A stretch of DNA of 64,000 nucleotides, from assembly GCF_965227725.1 (NCBI RefSeq), contig NZ_CBDDGH010000001.1:620001-684000 (forward strand), written 5' to 3'. Position numbers and translations under genes: made by a program. The DNA comes from Shimia sp965227725. Lineage in GTDB: Bacteria; Pseudomonadota; Alphaproteobacteria; Rhodobacterales; Rhodobacteraceae. The notes under the pieces were generated by a model. That model saw nothing but the letters and a program-made list of their open reading frames with translations. It searched no databases and was not told where the DNA came from. Shown piece after piece: positions 41,627 to 48,440 of the stretch (position 1 is the stretch's first letter; every line of letters starts with the position of its first letter).

Positions 41627-43230
41627 TCCGCTGCCTCCTGACCGCTGAGGCGGATCGCCTCTTCGGCGCGCTGCAACAGCAGACGTTTGTCGAGTTTGCC
41701 GCGCGGGGTCTTGGGCAGATCCGCCATGGGCAGCACCACTTTGGGCACACAGTAGTAGGGCAGTTTGTTTTCCACCCGCGCGCGCGCCTCTTTGGGGCAG
41801 ACATCTGCGGGGCTGACAAAGGAGACCAGCGTGCGGTCGTCAAATTTCAGGGTCACCGCCTGTTCGCAGCAGGGGGTTTCTTCCAGAGCGCGGGAAACGC
41901 CATCGAGTTCCACGCGGAAGCCCCGGATTTTCACCAGATCATCGACACGACCGAAATGCAGCAGCTCTCCGGTTTCGGTCCAGGCGCCCAGATCGCGGGT
42001 GCGGAACATCAGATGGCCGGGGCGGAACGGATCAAGGCGATAGCGCTGTGCGTTGAGCTCCGGATTGGCGAGGTAGCCTGCGGTGACGCAATCTCCTCCG
42101 GCCCACATTTCTCCGGTCGCGCCAAATGGCAGCGGGTTCAGCGCCTCATCAAGGATATAGACCGTGTTGTTGGGGGTCGGCTTACCGATGGTCAGATCGG
42201 CCTTTTCTGGGTGATGACGCATTGCGGTGTTGATGATGGTGGTCTCGGTTGGGCCGCAGGAGTTGTAGAAATCACAAAAGCTGCCCCATTTATCCGCCAG
42301 AGGGCGCGGGCAGGGTTCGCCCGCCACGGCAGCGGCTTTGACCTGCTGGCAGGCGGTAGCGTCAAGGGAGCCAAGAATAGACGGGGTGGCGATCAGAATG
42401 TCCACGGTTTCAGCGGTGGCCTGAATATCGCAACCCCGGATCACCAGCGTTGCGCCGTTTGAGAGACAGCCGAGAATTTCCCAAGCAGCCATGTCAAAGG
42501 CGATGGAAAGGATTTGCCCGACGCGCAGACCGGGGCGCATGCCGAGATCACCCGGCGCGGTCAGAAGGATGTTGGCGAGGTTCTGATGGGTGACCTGCAC
42601 CCCATTGGGCACCCCTGTGGTGCCCGAGGTGAAGAGCACCATGCAAATGTCATCACCATGCAGATCTGCCATCCCGCTCAGGCGCGGCAAAGAGGCATCC
42701 CGCATCACCTCCTCGATCGCCAGAAGGTGCTGGCCCTCCTCCAGAGGCACTTCGCCCTGCCGGGCCTCCAGTGTCAGGACAACCTTGGCTTTGGTGACGG
42801 TGGAGATATGGCGCAGCGCGCTTTCAGTGGCGACGCCAAGGTGCTGCGGCACATAGATCGCGCCAAGTTTCATAATGGCCAGAATGCCCACAACCATCGG
42901 AATGGAGCGTTTCAGATAGAGGCCCACTGCGTCCTGATGGCCGATGCCGAGATCGCGCAGCTTCTGGGCCAGACGGTCAGACGCCTCATCCAGCGCGCCA
43001 TAGGTCATGGTCTCGCCTTCGCATTCCAGCGCAACCGCTTCCGGTTGTAGGGCGGCGTAATGCGCAAAGCCCGCCAGCACAGAGGCAAACCGTGGTGTGA
43101 CCTGCGGGCCAAAGCCGAAACGGGTGAACCAATCGCCGGGGATGTTTGGGGTCTCTTCTGCGAGGGGTGCGCCGTCTTTTGTCAAAGAGAGGGAGAACCC
43201 GTTTTCAAAATTCTGGGCCAAGTTGTGCAT
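41623..43230 (-). CDS. Stand-alone adenylation (AMP-binding) enzyme, NRPS A-domain type
   Basis: A 535-residue ANL adenylate-forming enzyme. Core motifs: TSGTTGVPNG at 201-210 (the usual Lys of the loop is Asn), GQILSIAFDMAAWEILGCLS at 238-257, NSCGPTETT at 323-331, FRTRDLG at 409-415, GRVDDLVKIRGFRVEL at 427-442, and catalytic Lys K512 in PRGKLDKR. There is no carrier domain or TE. It should activate a carboxylic or amino acid as the AMP ester for transfer to CoA or a partner. AAGGAC precedes the ATG. First gene of the operon with the TmpA-like protein and enoyl-CoA hydratase. Confidence 0.88.
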   Translation of the reverse strand: MHNLAQNFENGFSLSLTKDGAPLAEETPNIPGDWFTRFGFGPQVTPRFASVLAGFAHYAALQPEAVALECEGETMTYGALDEASDRLAQKLRDLGIGHQDAVGLYLKRSIPMVVGILAIMKLGAIYVPQHLGVATESALRHISTVTKAKVVLTLEARQGEVPLEEGQHLLAIEEVMRDASLPRLSGMADLHGDDICMVLFTSGTTGVPNGVQVTHQNLANILLTAPGDLGMRPGLRVGQILSIAFDMAAWEILGCLSNGATLVIRGCDIQATAETVDILIATPSILGSLDATACQQVKAAAVAGEPCPRPLADKWGSFCDFYNSCGPTETTIINTAMRHHPEKADLTIGKPTPNNTVYILDEALNPLPFGATGEMWAGGDCVTAGYLANPELNAQRYRLDPFRPGHLMFRTRDLGAWTETGELLHFGRVDDLVKIRGFRVELDGVSRALEETPCCEQAVTLKFDDRTLVSFVSPADVCPKEARARVENKLPYYCVPKVVLPMADLPKTPRGKLDKRLLLQRAEEAIRLSGQEAAE

Positions 43231-43266
43231 TCTGCTGTCCTTCCGCTATGCTCACGTAAATGTTTA

Positions 43267-43302
43267 TGGGAATTTTTCCCACGACAACTCACGTTTTCGT
43301 GA
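43267..43302. promoter_or_regulatory. Two palindromes in the divergent promoter region
   Basis: The 132-base gap between the adenylation gene and the DUF6502 gene contains TGGGAATTTTTCCCA (43267-43281, perfect 15-base palindrome) and TCACGTTTTCGTGA (43289-43302, 5-bp arms). A third CTCACGT lies near 43248. Their placement between divergent operons suggests shared regulation. Confidence 0.5.
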
Positions 43303-43362
43303 ATTTCCTTTCTTCTCAGGGGAAAAAAGCGCATATGTTTGCGGGGATTTTTGGGACTTGGA

Positions 43363-44238
43363 ATGGGAAATACGACACGAAGCACCACGACAGACAGGAT
43401 GGAACGCGCGCTCTCAGCCTTGCTGAATCCCCTGTCTAAACTGCTGATCAAAAACAATTTGGACGTGCAAACAGCCACCGAAGCCCTGAAACGTGCTTTG
43501 GTGAACGAAGGGCTGTCCGATGAGAGCGCCACCGACAGTCAGGTGAGTTTGCGCACCGGCGTGCACCGCAAAGATGTTAAGCGGCTGCGTGCTGACATTG
43601 AGAGCGGGCAGACGAAAAAGATTCCCACACGGGGAATCGCTTTGGTGCTGACAACCTGGTCTCAGGAGCTGCCTTTTTGCGATGCGGCAGGCCAGCCGCG
43701 CCTGCTGCCGCGCAAAGGACGACCCGATGCACCCGGGTTTGACGAGCTGATCAAAACCAGCAAGGTCGACCTTGCGGCGGCCACTGTCCTGTCAGAGCTT
43801 GAACGTCAGGATCTGATCAAACGCCATCCGGATGGGCAGCTAGAATTGCTGTCAGCGACCTTTGTGGCGCAATCCGGTGATGCGGCGATTGATGCCTTTG
43901 AGGCGACGGTGGGGGACCATTTGCGAATTGCCACGGAAAACGTGCTGTCCCCGCCCGGTGCGCCGCGCCAGTTTGATCAGGTGCTGCGCTACTCTCACCT
44001 CTCTGCCAGCTCGGTTGCCGCGCTGGAAGCAGAGGCACGCAAGATGGCACAAAGCTATCTTGAGACGCTCAACGCCATGGCGCACCGTTTGCAAAGCGAA
44101 GACGATGCGTCCGGGCAGTTGGCAAACGGCCGTTTTGTCACCGGTGCTTTCATTGCGCCGATACATCCGACCGATACTTCCACGCCAGAAGGCGTGGCCA
44201 CCCCCGAGAAGAATTCCGAGGAAGACACCAAAACATGA
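43363..44238 (+). CDS. DUF6502 family protein
   Basis: A 291-residue cytosolic protein matching the DUF6502 family. The N-terminal ~90 residues (LNPLSKLLIKNNLDVQTATEALKRALVNEG, then SQVSLRTGVHRKDVKRLRAD) look like a helix-turn-helix. The C-terminus is variable and acidic. The ATG at 43363 is chosen because it matches the helical core start; a TTG eight codons upstream is possible. It overlaps the DUF5666 gene by four bases, and the pair recurs as a unit in related genomes as I recall. A regulator role is inferred from the HTH-like segment. Confidence 0.78.
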   Translation: MGNTTRSTTTDRMERALSALLNPLSKLLIKNNLDVQTATEALKRALVNEGLSDESATDSQVSLRTGVHRKDVKRLRADIESGQTKKIPTRGIALVLTTWSQELPFCDAAGQPRLLPRKGRPDAPGFDELIKTSKVDLAAATVLSELERQDLIKRHPDGQLELLSATFVAQSGDAAIDAFEATVGDHLRIATENVLSPPGAPRQFDQVLRYSHLSASSVAALEAEARKMAQSYLETLNAMAHRLQSEDDASGQLANGRFVTGAFIAPIHPTDTSTPEGVATPEKNSEEDTKT

Positions 44239-45134
44239 GCGGTTTTCTGAAACTGAGCGCATTATGCGCGTTTGTGATAGCCAGCAGCGCCCTGCCCGTC
44301 TCTGCTGGCGAAGAAAAGGAGGCGCGTGAAGGCGGTCTCACCGGCACGGGTATTGTCGGCGAAATTGTCAAACTGGGCAGCATCATCGTGAACACGCAGC
44401 GCATCACCTTTGCGCCCGATATGCAGGTGAGCTCTGCGGCTGGCTCCAAACCGGCCAGCGCGTTGCGCCCCGGGCAAACCGTGGCCGTGGCCGTGCAAAG
44501 GGACGGCGATCATTGGGCCGCAGATGCGATTGCGCAAGTGCATCCGATTGTCGGCCCTGTGAGCGAGGTGCATCCAGATGCCTTTGTGGTCATGGGCGCA
44601 CGCATCCTGAAAGATGCGCGCGCGCCTGAGGTGACCGTGGGCGATTGGATTGCCGTGAGCGGTTTTTGGAACCGCGAAACAGTGATTGCCACCGCCATTG
44701 AGGTGGTGCCCCCGCAGGCGCAGGCCAGCGTGCAGGGCAGCTATGCCTCCGCCCCTGAGGGCACCCCATCATGGCAACTGGGTGCCGTGACCATGAACGG
44801 GCCGCGCCCGGAACATGCGACAGAGGGGCAGATCCTTCGAGTCTATGGCACAGCGCAGCGCGACGGGCTTGAGGTGCGCGATATGCGTCTTGGCGTGTTT
44901 GATGCCCCTAAAGCGCTGGTGCTCGCGGAGGGCTATTTTTCCGTGGTCTCTGCCACCGGGCACTACACTGTCGCAGGCAGTGGGCTGTCGTCCTACACAG
45001 AGCAACGCGGCGATGTGATGACCCAAGACAAGGTGCGCATTTGCGGGGTGGACGGGTCCATCGTGAAACCTGATGCGGTGCTGAGCGCGGAAACACGCGC
45101 GCAGCTGCGCGTTTTGGGCTGCCCGACGCCATAA
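44235..45134 (+). CDS. DUF5666 domain exported protein
   Basis: A 299-residue protein with a signal peptide (about 1-24). The rest is a run of small beta domains matching DUF5666, with the repeated pattern GIVGEIVKLGSIIVNTQRIT, VSEVHPDAFVVMGARI and GQILRVYGTAQRDGLEVRDM that suggests three to four OB-fold-like units. It is predicted periplasmic; function unknown. Translationally coupled to the DUF6502 gene and followed by a long hairpin without a T-run. Confidence 0.8.
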   Translation: MSGFLKLSALCAFVIASSALPVSAGEEKEAREGGLTGTGIVGEIVKLGSIIVNTQRITFAPDMQVSSAAGSKPASALRPGQTVAVAVQRDGDHWAADAIAQVHPIVGPVSEVHPDAFVVMGARILKDARAPEVTVGDWIAVSGFWNRETVIATAIEVVPPQAQASVQGSYASAPEGTPSWQLGAVTMNGPRPEHATEGQILRVYGTAQRDGLEVRDMRLGVFDAPKALVLAEGYFSVVSATGHYTVAGSGLSSYTEQRGDVMTQDKVRICGVDGSIVKPDAVLSAETRAQLRVLGCPTP

Positions 45135-45139
45135 AGGCT

Positions 45140-45173
45140 GGAGAGCGCTGCCATCACTTACGCAGCGCTCTCC
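45140..45173 (+). terminator. Perfect 12-bp hairpin after the DUF5666 gene
   Basis: GGAGAGCGCTGC (45140-45151) and GCAGCGCTCTCC (45162-45173) pair perfectly around a 10-base loop, five bases after the stop. A poly-T is lacking (CATCTCAGTTT follows), so it may be an intrinsic terminator of the weak type or an mRNA-stabilising 3' end. Confidence 0.6.
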
Positions 45174-45180
45174 CATCTCA

Positions 45181-45229
45181 GTTTAGAATGAATCTAAACC
45201 TTGACTAATCACAACCGCAGGCGCATATC
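45181..45229 (+). promoter_or_regulatory. nfuA: Irr-type box and promoter of nfuA
   Basis: TTTAGAATGAATCTAAA (45182-45198) matches the ICE/Irr-box pattern TTTAGAA-N3-TTCTAAA at all fixed positions but one; with flanking G/C it extends to a 19-base palindrome. It is followed at once by TTGACT (45201-45206), 17 bases and CATATC (45224-45229), a likely promoter. Irr control of Fe-S and heme genes is well known in alphaproteobacteria; its action here is inferred. Confidence 0.6.
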
Positions 45230-45254
45230 AAATCTTGATAGGAAAGGTCTGCCA

Positions 45255-45818
45255 ATGTTCATTCAAACGGAATCCACCCCGAACCCTGCAACGCTGAAGT
45301 TTCTGCCCGGGCAGACTGTGTTGGAAATGGGCACCGCCGATTTCCCGACTGCGGATGGCGCGGCAGCCTCCCCTCTGGCGACCCGCATCTTTGCGGTGAA
45401 TGGCGTGGCGGGCGTGTTCTTCGGCAATGACTTTGTGACCGTGACCAAAGCGGACGGCATTGAGTGGGATCACATCAAACCGTCGATCCTAGGCGCGATC
45501 ATGGAGCACTATCAGTCTGGCCAGCCTGTGATGGCAGGTGAGGCGACCGCCCCCTCCGGTCACGCGGAGCACACTGGCGAAGATGGCGAGATTGTTGGCC
45601 AGATCAAAGAGCTTCTGGACACACGTGTGCGTCCGGCAGTGGCTCAGGATGGCGGCGACATCACCTTCCACGGTTTCGACCGCGGTGTTGTGTATCTGCA
45701 CATGCAGGGCGCTTGCGCTGGCTGCCCCTCCTCTACGCTGACCCTGAAAATGGGCATCGAGAACCTGCTGCGTCACTACATTCCTGAAGTGACCGAAGTG
45801 CGTCCGGTCGCGGTGTAA
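45255..45818 (+). CDS. nfuA: NfuA-type Fe-S cluster carrier
   Basis: A 187-residue Fe-S scaffold/carrier. The N-terminal Nfu domain begins FIQTESTPNPATLKFLPG, and the C-terminal NifU-like domain has RPAVAQDGGDI and the cluster-binding CAGCP with its CxxC pair. It carries 4Fe-4S clusters from the Suf system to target proteins. The ATG at 45255, preceded by AGGAAAGG, gives the usual N-terminus. The Irr-type box upstream fits iron control. tsaB follows after ten bases, so they may share a transcript. Confidence 0.95.
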   Translation: MFIQTESTPNPATLKFLPGQTVLEMGTADFPTADGAAASPLATRIFAVNGVAGVFFGNDFVTVTKADGIEWDHIKPSILGAIMEHYQSGQPVMAGEATAPSGHAEHTGEDGEIVGQIKELLDTRVRPAVAQDGGDITFHGFDRGVVYLHMQGACAGCPSSTLTLKMGIENLLRHYIPEVTEVRPVAV

Positions 45819-45827
45819 TTTCTACCC

Positions 45828-46421
45828 ATGACGGCCCCACTGGTCCTGAGTTTTGACACATCGGCCGCGCATGTCGCGGCCGCTTTGCTGTCTGGTGAGC
45901 ACATCATCGGCTTTAAAGTCGAAGAGATGAGGCGCGGGCAGGCGGAGCGCCTGATGCCGATGCTGGAAGAGGTTTTGAAAGAGGCCCGAAAAAGCTGGCA
46001 AAATCTGGATGCGATTGGCGTGGGGGTTGGCCCCGGCAATTTTACCGGCATCCGCATATCCGTCTCCGCCGCGCGCGGCCTCGCGCTGGGGCTTGGCATT
46101 CCGGCGGTGGGCGTGAACAGCTTTGACGCGATTGAAGCCGGGTTAGACCACCCCGCAGTGCCCGTTGTGCCCGGACCGCGCGGGCAAGGTTATCTCTCTC
46201 CCAAAGGAGAAGTGCCTTATCTCGCAACGCAGGACGAATTGATCGATATCATGGAAGATATCGCGCTCGCGCATCCCGTGCCCGAAAGCCTTGTCGTACA
46301 GATCGCCCGCTTGGCGGCAAAACGCTATCTGGACAGCCCCCCTGCCCCGGCACCGCTCTACATCAAGCCTGCGGATGCGGCGCCGCCCAAGGACCCTGCT
46401 CCGGTCATTTTGGATCAGTGA
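45828..46421 (+). CDS. tsaB: tRNA t6A biosynthesis protein TsaB
   Basis: A 197-residue TsaB/YeaZ, the partner that holds TsaD in the complex making N6-threonylcarbamoyladenosine at position 37 of ANN-decoding tRNAs. It has LVLSFDTSAAHVAAALL at the start and the family signature GVGVGPGNFTGIRISVSAA (about residues 64-82). Somewhat short, as in other alphaproteobacteria. It sits between nfuA and rimI, the usual tsaB-rimI pairing. Confidence 0.93.
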   Translation: MTAPLVLSFDTSAAHVAAALLSGEHIIGFKVEEMRRGQAERLMPMLEEVLKEARKSWQNLDAIGVGVGPGNFTGIRISVSAARGLALGLGIPAVGVNSFDAIEAGLDHPAVPVVPGPRGQGYLSPKGEVPYLATQDELIDIMEDIALAHPVPESLVVQIARLAAKRYLDSPPAPAPLYIKPADAAPPKDPAPVILDQ

Positions 46422-46429
46422 TCCGCCAT

Positions 46430-46841
46430 GACGCCTGAGACCATGGCCGCGATCCACGGCGCCGCTTTCACAGACAGCCGCTCCTGGGATGCCAAAGAAA
46501 TAAGCGGGCTGCTTCAGTCACGACTGGTGTTTTTTGTCTCGGTTGACGCTGGGTTCGCTTTGGGTCGTGCGGTGGCAGACGAATGCGAACTCCTGACAGT
46601 GGCTGTACACCCTGACGCCCGGCGGCGTGGTTTCGGCTTGTTATTATTGGAAAAATACGAGGCGGAAGCCAGTGCACGCGGGGCTGCCACAAGCTTTCTG
46701 GAAGTGGCGGAGGACAACGCGGCTGCGCTTGCGCTCTATGAGCGCTGCGGCTACGAAATATATGGCACGCGGCCCGGCTACTACACACGCACAGACGGGC
46801 AGCAAATCGCTGCATGCCTCCTAAAAAAGGCGCTAAACTGA
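46430..46841 (+). CDS. rimI: GNAT family N-acetyltransferase, RimI-like
   Basis: A 137-residue GNAT. The acetyl-CoA-binding V/I-x-x-x-x-R/Q-G-x-G/A motif is VHPDARRRGFGLLLLEKYE (about 64-82), followed by FLEVAEDNAAALALYERCGY, the standard motif B. Its place next to tsaB suggests RimI, which acetylates ribosomal protein S18, although other substrates are possible. The start ATG is the first of several near 46428-46440, with a GATC-separated AGTGAT upstream. Confidence 0.87.
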
Positions 46842-46868
46842 TCGGGGGCCTGATTCGAATGTCACCTT

Positions 46869-46898
46869 TTTGGCCAAATGGTCAAAATAAAGTTGACC
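46869..46898. promoter_or_regulatory. Palindromes upstream of the BMP transporter operon
   Basis: TTTGGCCAAA (46869-46878, 10-base palindrome) is followed by GGTCAA-N7-TTGACC (46880-46898). They lie in the 166-base gap before the solute-binding-protein gene, 110-140 bases from its ATG, and could be the operator through which purine or nucleoside availability is sensed. The regulator is unknown. Confidence 0.45.
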
Positions 46899-47007
46899 GC
46901 TTCGGTATCAATCGCCTTAGTTACATGATGGTCCGGCGGGACATGAACAATAGACGGGACGGCACTCGCAACGAAACGACCGCCCCGCTCAACACTGGGA
47001 GACTTAA

Positions 47008-47997
47008 ATGAGCCTGATGCACAAATTTCTTGGCGCTGCGGCAGCTGCGGCCCTTTCTGCAGGTGCAGCCCTGGCAGAACCGGCGCTGATCTTTGACCTC
47101 GGCGGCAAGTTCGACAAATCCTTCAACGAAGCGGCCTTTGGCGGCGCAACCCGCTGGGCAGAAGAAACCGGCGGCAGCTTCCGCGAGATCGAACTGCAGT
47201 CTGAAGCACAGCGTGAGCAGGCTCTGCGCCGCTTTGCAGAAGCGGGTGCCAACCCAATCGTTATGGCCGGCTTTGCGTTTGGCAACGTGCTGGGCGAAGT
47301 GGCGGGCGACTATCCTGACACCAAATTTGCCATCATCGACATGGTTGTTGACGCGCCAAACGTGCGCTCCGTTGTATTCAACGAGCACGAAGGCTCCTAC
47401 CTCGTCGGCATGATGGCGGCGCAGGCGTCCAAATCCGGCACCGTGGGCTTCATCGGTGGCATGGACATCCCGCTGATCCGTAAATTCGCCTGTGGCTACG
47501 TTCAGGGCGTGAAAGCGGTGAACCCGGACGCAACCGTGATTCAGAACATGACCGGCACAACACCTGCCGCATGGAATGACCCGGTAAAAGGTTCCGAGCT
47601 GACCAAAGCGCAGATCAGCCAGGGTGCGGACGTTGTTTATGCAGCGGCAGGCGGCACCGGTGTTGGCGTTCTGCAGACCGCAGCGGATGAGGGCATCCTC
47701 TCCATCGGTGTGGACAGCAACCAGAACCACCTGCACCCAGGCAAAGTCCTGACTTCCATGATGAAGCGCGTGGACAACGCGGTTTACGAAGCCATGAAGG
47801 CGGGTGACGCGCTGGAAACCGGCTTCAACGTGATGGGCGTGGCCAACGGCGGCGTCGGCTATGCGATGGACGAATACAACGCTGAGTTGGTTTCTGCGGA
47901 CATGGCTGCCGCAGTTGATGCAGCAAGCGGTAAAATTGCTTCCGGTGAGCTGGCTGTGCACGATTACATGAGTGACAACAGCTGCCCAGTGGAATAA
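47008..47997 (+). CDS. BMP family ABC transporter substrate-binding protein
   Basis: A 329-residue periplasmic binding protein with a Sec signal (about residues 1-23) and no lipobox Cys, so it is soluble. It shows GKFDKSFNEAAFGGATRWAE, RSVVFNEHEGSYLVGMMAA and GMDIPLIRKFACGYVQGVKA, the family marks of BmpA/PnrA-type nucleoside binders. GGGAG lies eight bases before ATG. Followed by two hairpins that probably make it more abundant than the downstream permease genes. Confidence 0.92.
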   Translation: MSLMHKFLGAAAAAALSAGAALAEPALIFDLGGKFDKSFNEAAFGGATRWAEETGGSFREIELQSEAQREQALRRFAEAGANPIVMAGFAFGNVLGEVAGDYPDTKFAIIDMVVDAPNVRSVVFNEHEGSYLVGMMAAQASKSGTVGFIGGMDIPLIRKFACGYVQGVKAVNPDATVIQNMTGTTPAAWNDPVKGSELTKAQISQGADVVYAAAGGTGVGVLQTAADEGILSIGVDSNQNHLHPGKVLTSMMKRVDNAVYEAMKAGDALETGFNVMGVANGGVGYAMDEYNAELVSADMAAAVDAASGKIASGELAVHDYMSDNSCPVE

Positions 47998-48004
47998 CAG
48001 GCGC

Positions 48005-48058
48005 CCGGGATCCATCCCGGAGCTCTTTAAGGGGGCCGTGCCATGGCGGTGCGGCCCC
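48005..48058 (+). other. Paired hairpins between binding protein and downstream genes
   Basis: CCGGGA/TCCCGG (48005-48020) and GGGGCCG/CGGCCCC (48032-48058) lie in the 86-base gap. Neither has a long T-run. They most likely act as a partial terminator or mRNA end-stabiliser, giving an excess of binding protein. Confidence 0.6.
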
Positions 48059-48083
48059 TAAAACGTAAAAGGGGGACAAGTTC

Positions 48084-48440
48084 ATGCCAGACTACGTGAC
48101 CGCTTTCTTCGCCACCTGGGCAGAGGCAGACGCTGACACACGCAGCGCCACACTTGCCGAAGTCATAGCTAAAAACTTCTCCTATTGCGATCCCAATGCC
48201 CCAGAGACGATTTCCGATCTGGACGCGCTGAGCAGCTATATCGGCATGTTCACGCAATATGCCCCTGGCGCGACTGCGCAGGTGGTCAGAACCAGCGAGA
48301 CCAAAGGCCACCAAAGGGTGACCGTTGCCTTTCGCATGGCCGACGGCAAAGAGCAGCTTGGCCAATATTTCGTGGAACTTGACGCCGATGGGCGCGCAAC
48401 GCGCATGGTCGGCTTCGCAGGACTGGGAGAGCCTGAATGA
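48084..48440 (+). CDS. NTF2-like/SnoaL-type small protein in the transporter operon
   Basis: A 118-residue cone-fold protein (nuclear transport factor 2-like): an N-terminal helix pair (FFATWAEADADTRSATLAEV), then strands with FSYCDPNAPETISDLDALSSYIGMF and VTVAFRMADGKEQLGQYFVE. There is no signal peptide. Such domains bind small molecules or act as enzymes. It overlaps the ABC ATPase gene by four bases, so it probably handles the imported compound or senses it; no substrate can be named. Confidence 0.75.
   Translation: MPDYVTAFFATWAEADADTRSATLAEVIAKNFSYCDPNAPETISDLDALSSYIGMFTQYAPGATAQVVRTSETKGHQRVTVAFRMADGKEQLGQYFVELDADGRATRMVGFAGLGEPE

Noticed and set aside
46850..46870. A tRNA-like T-loop sequence (GATTCGAAT) after rimI
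   Set aside because: The upstream bases are rimI coding sequence and no acceptor stem or anticodon arm can be folded.
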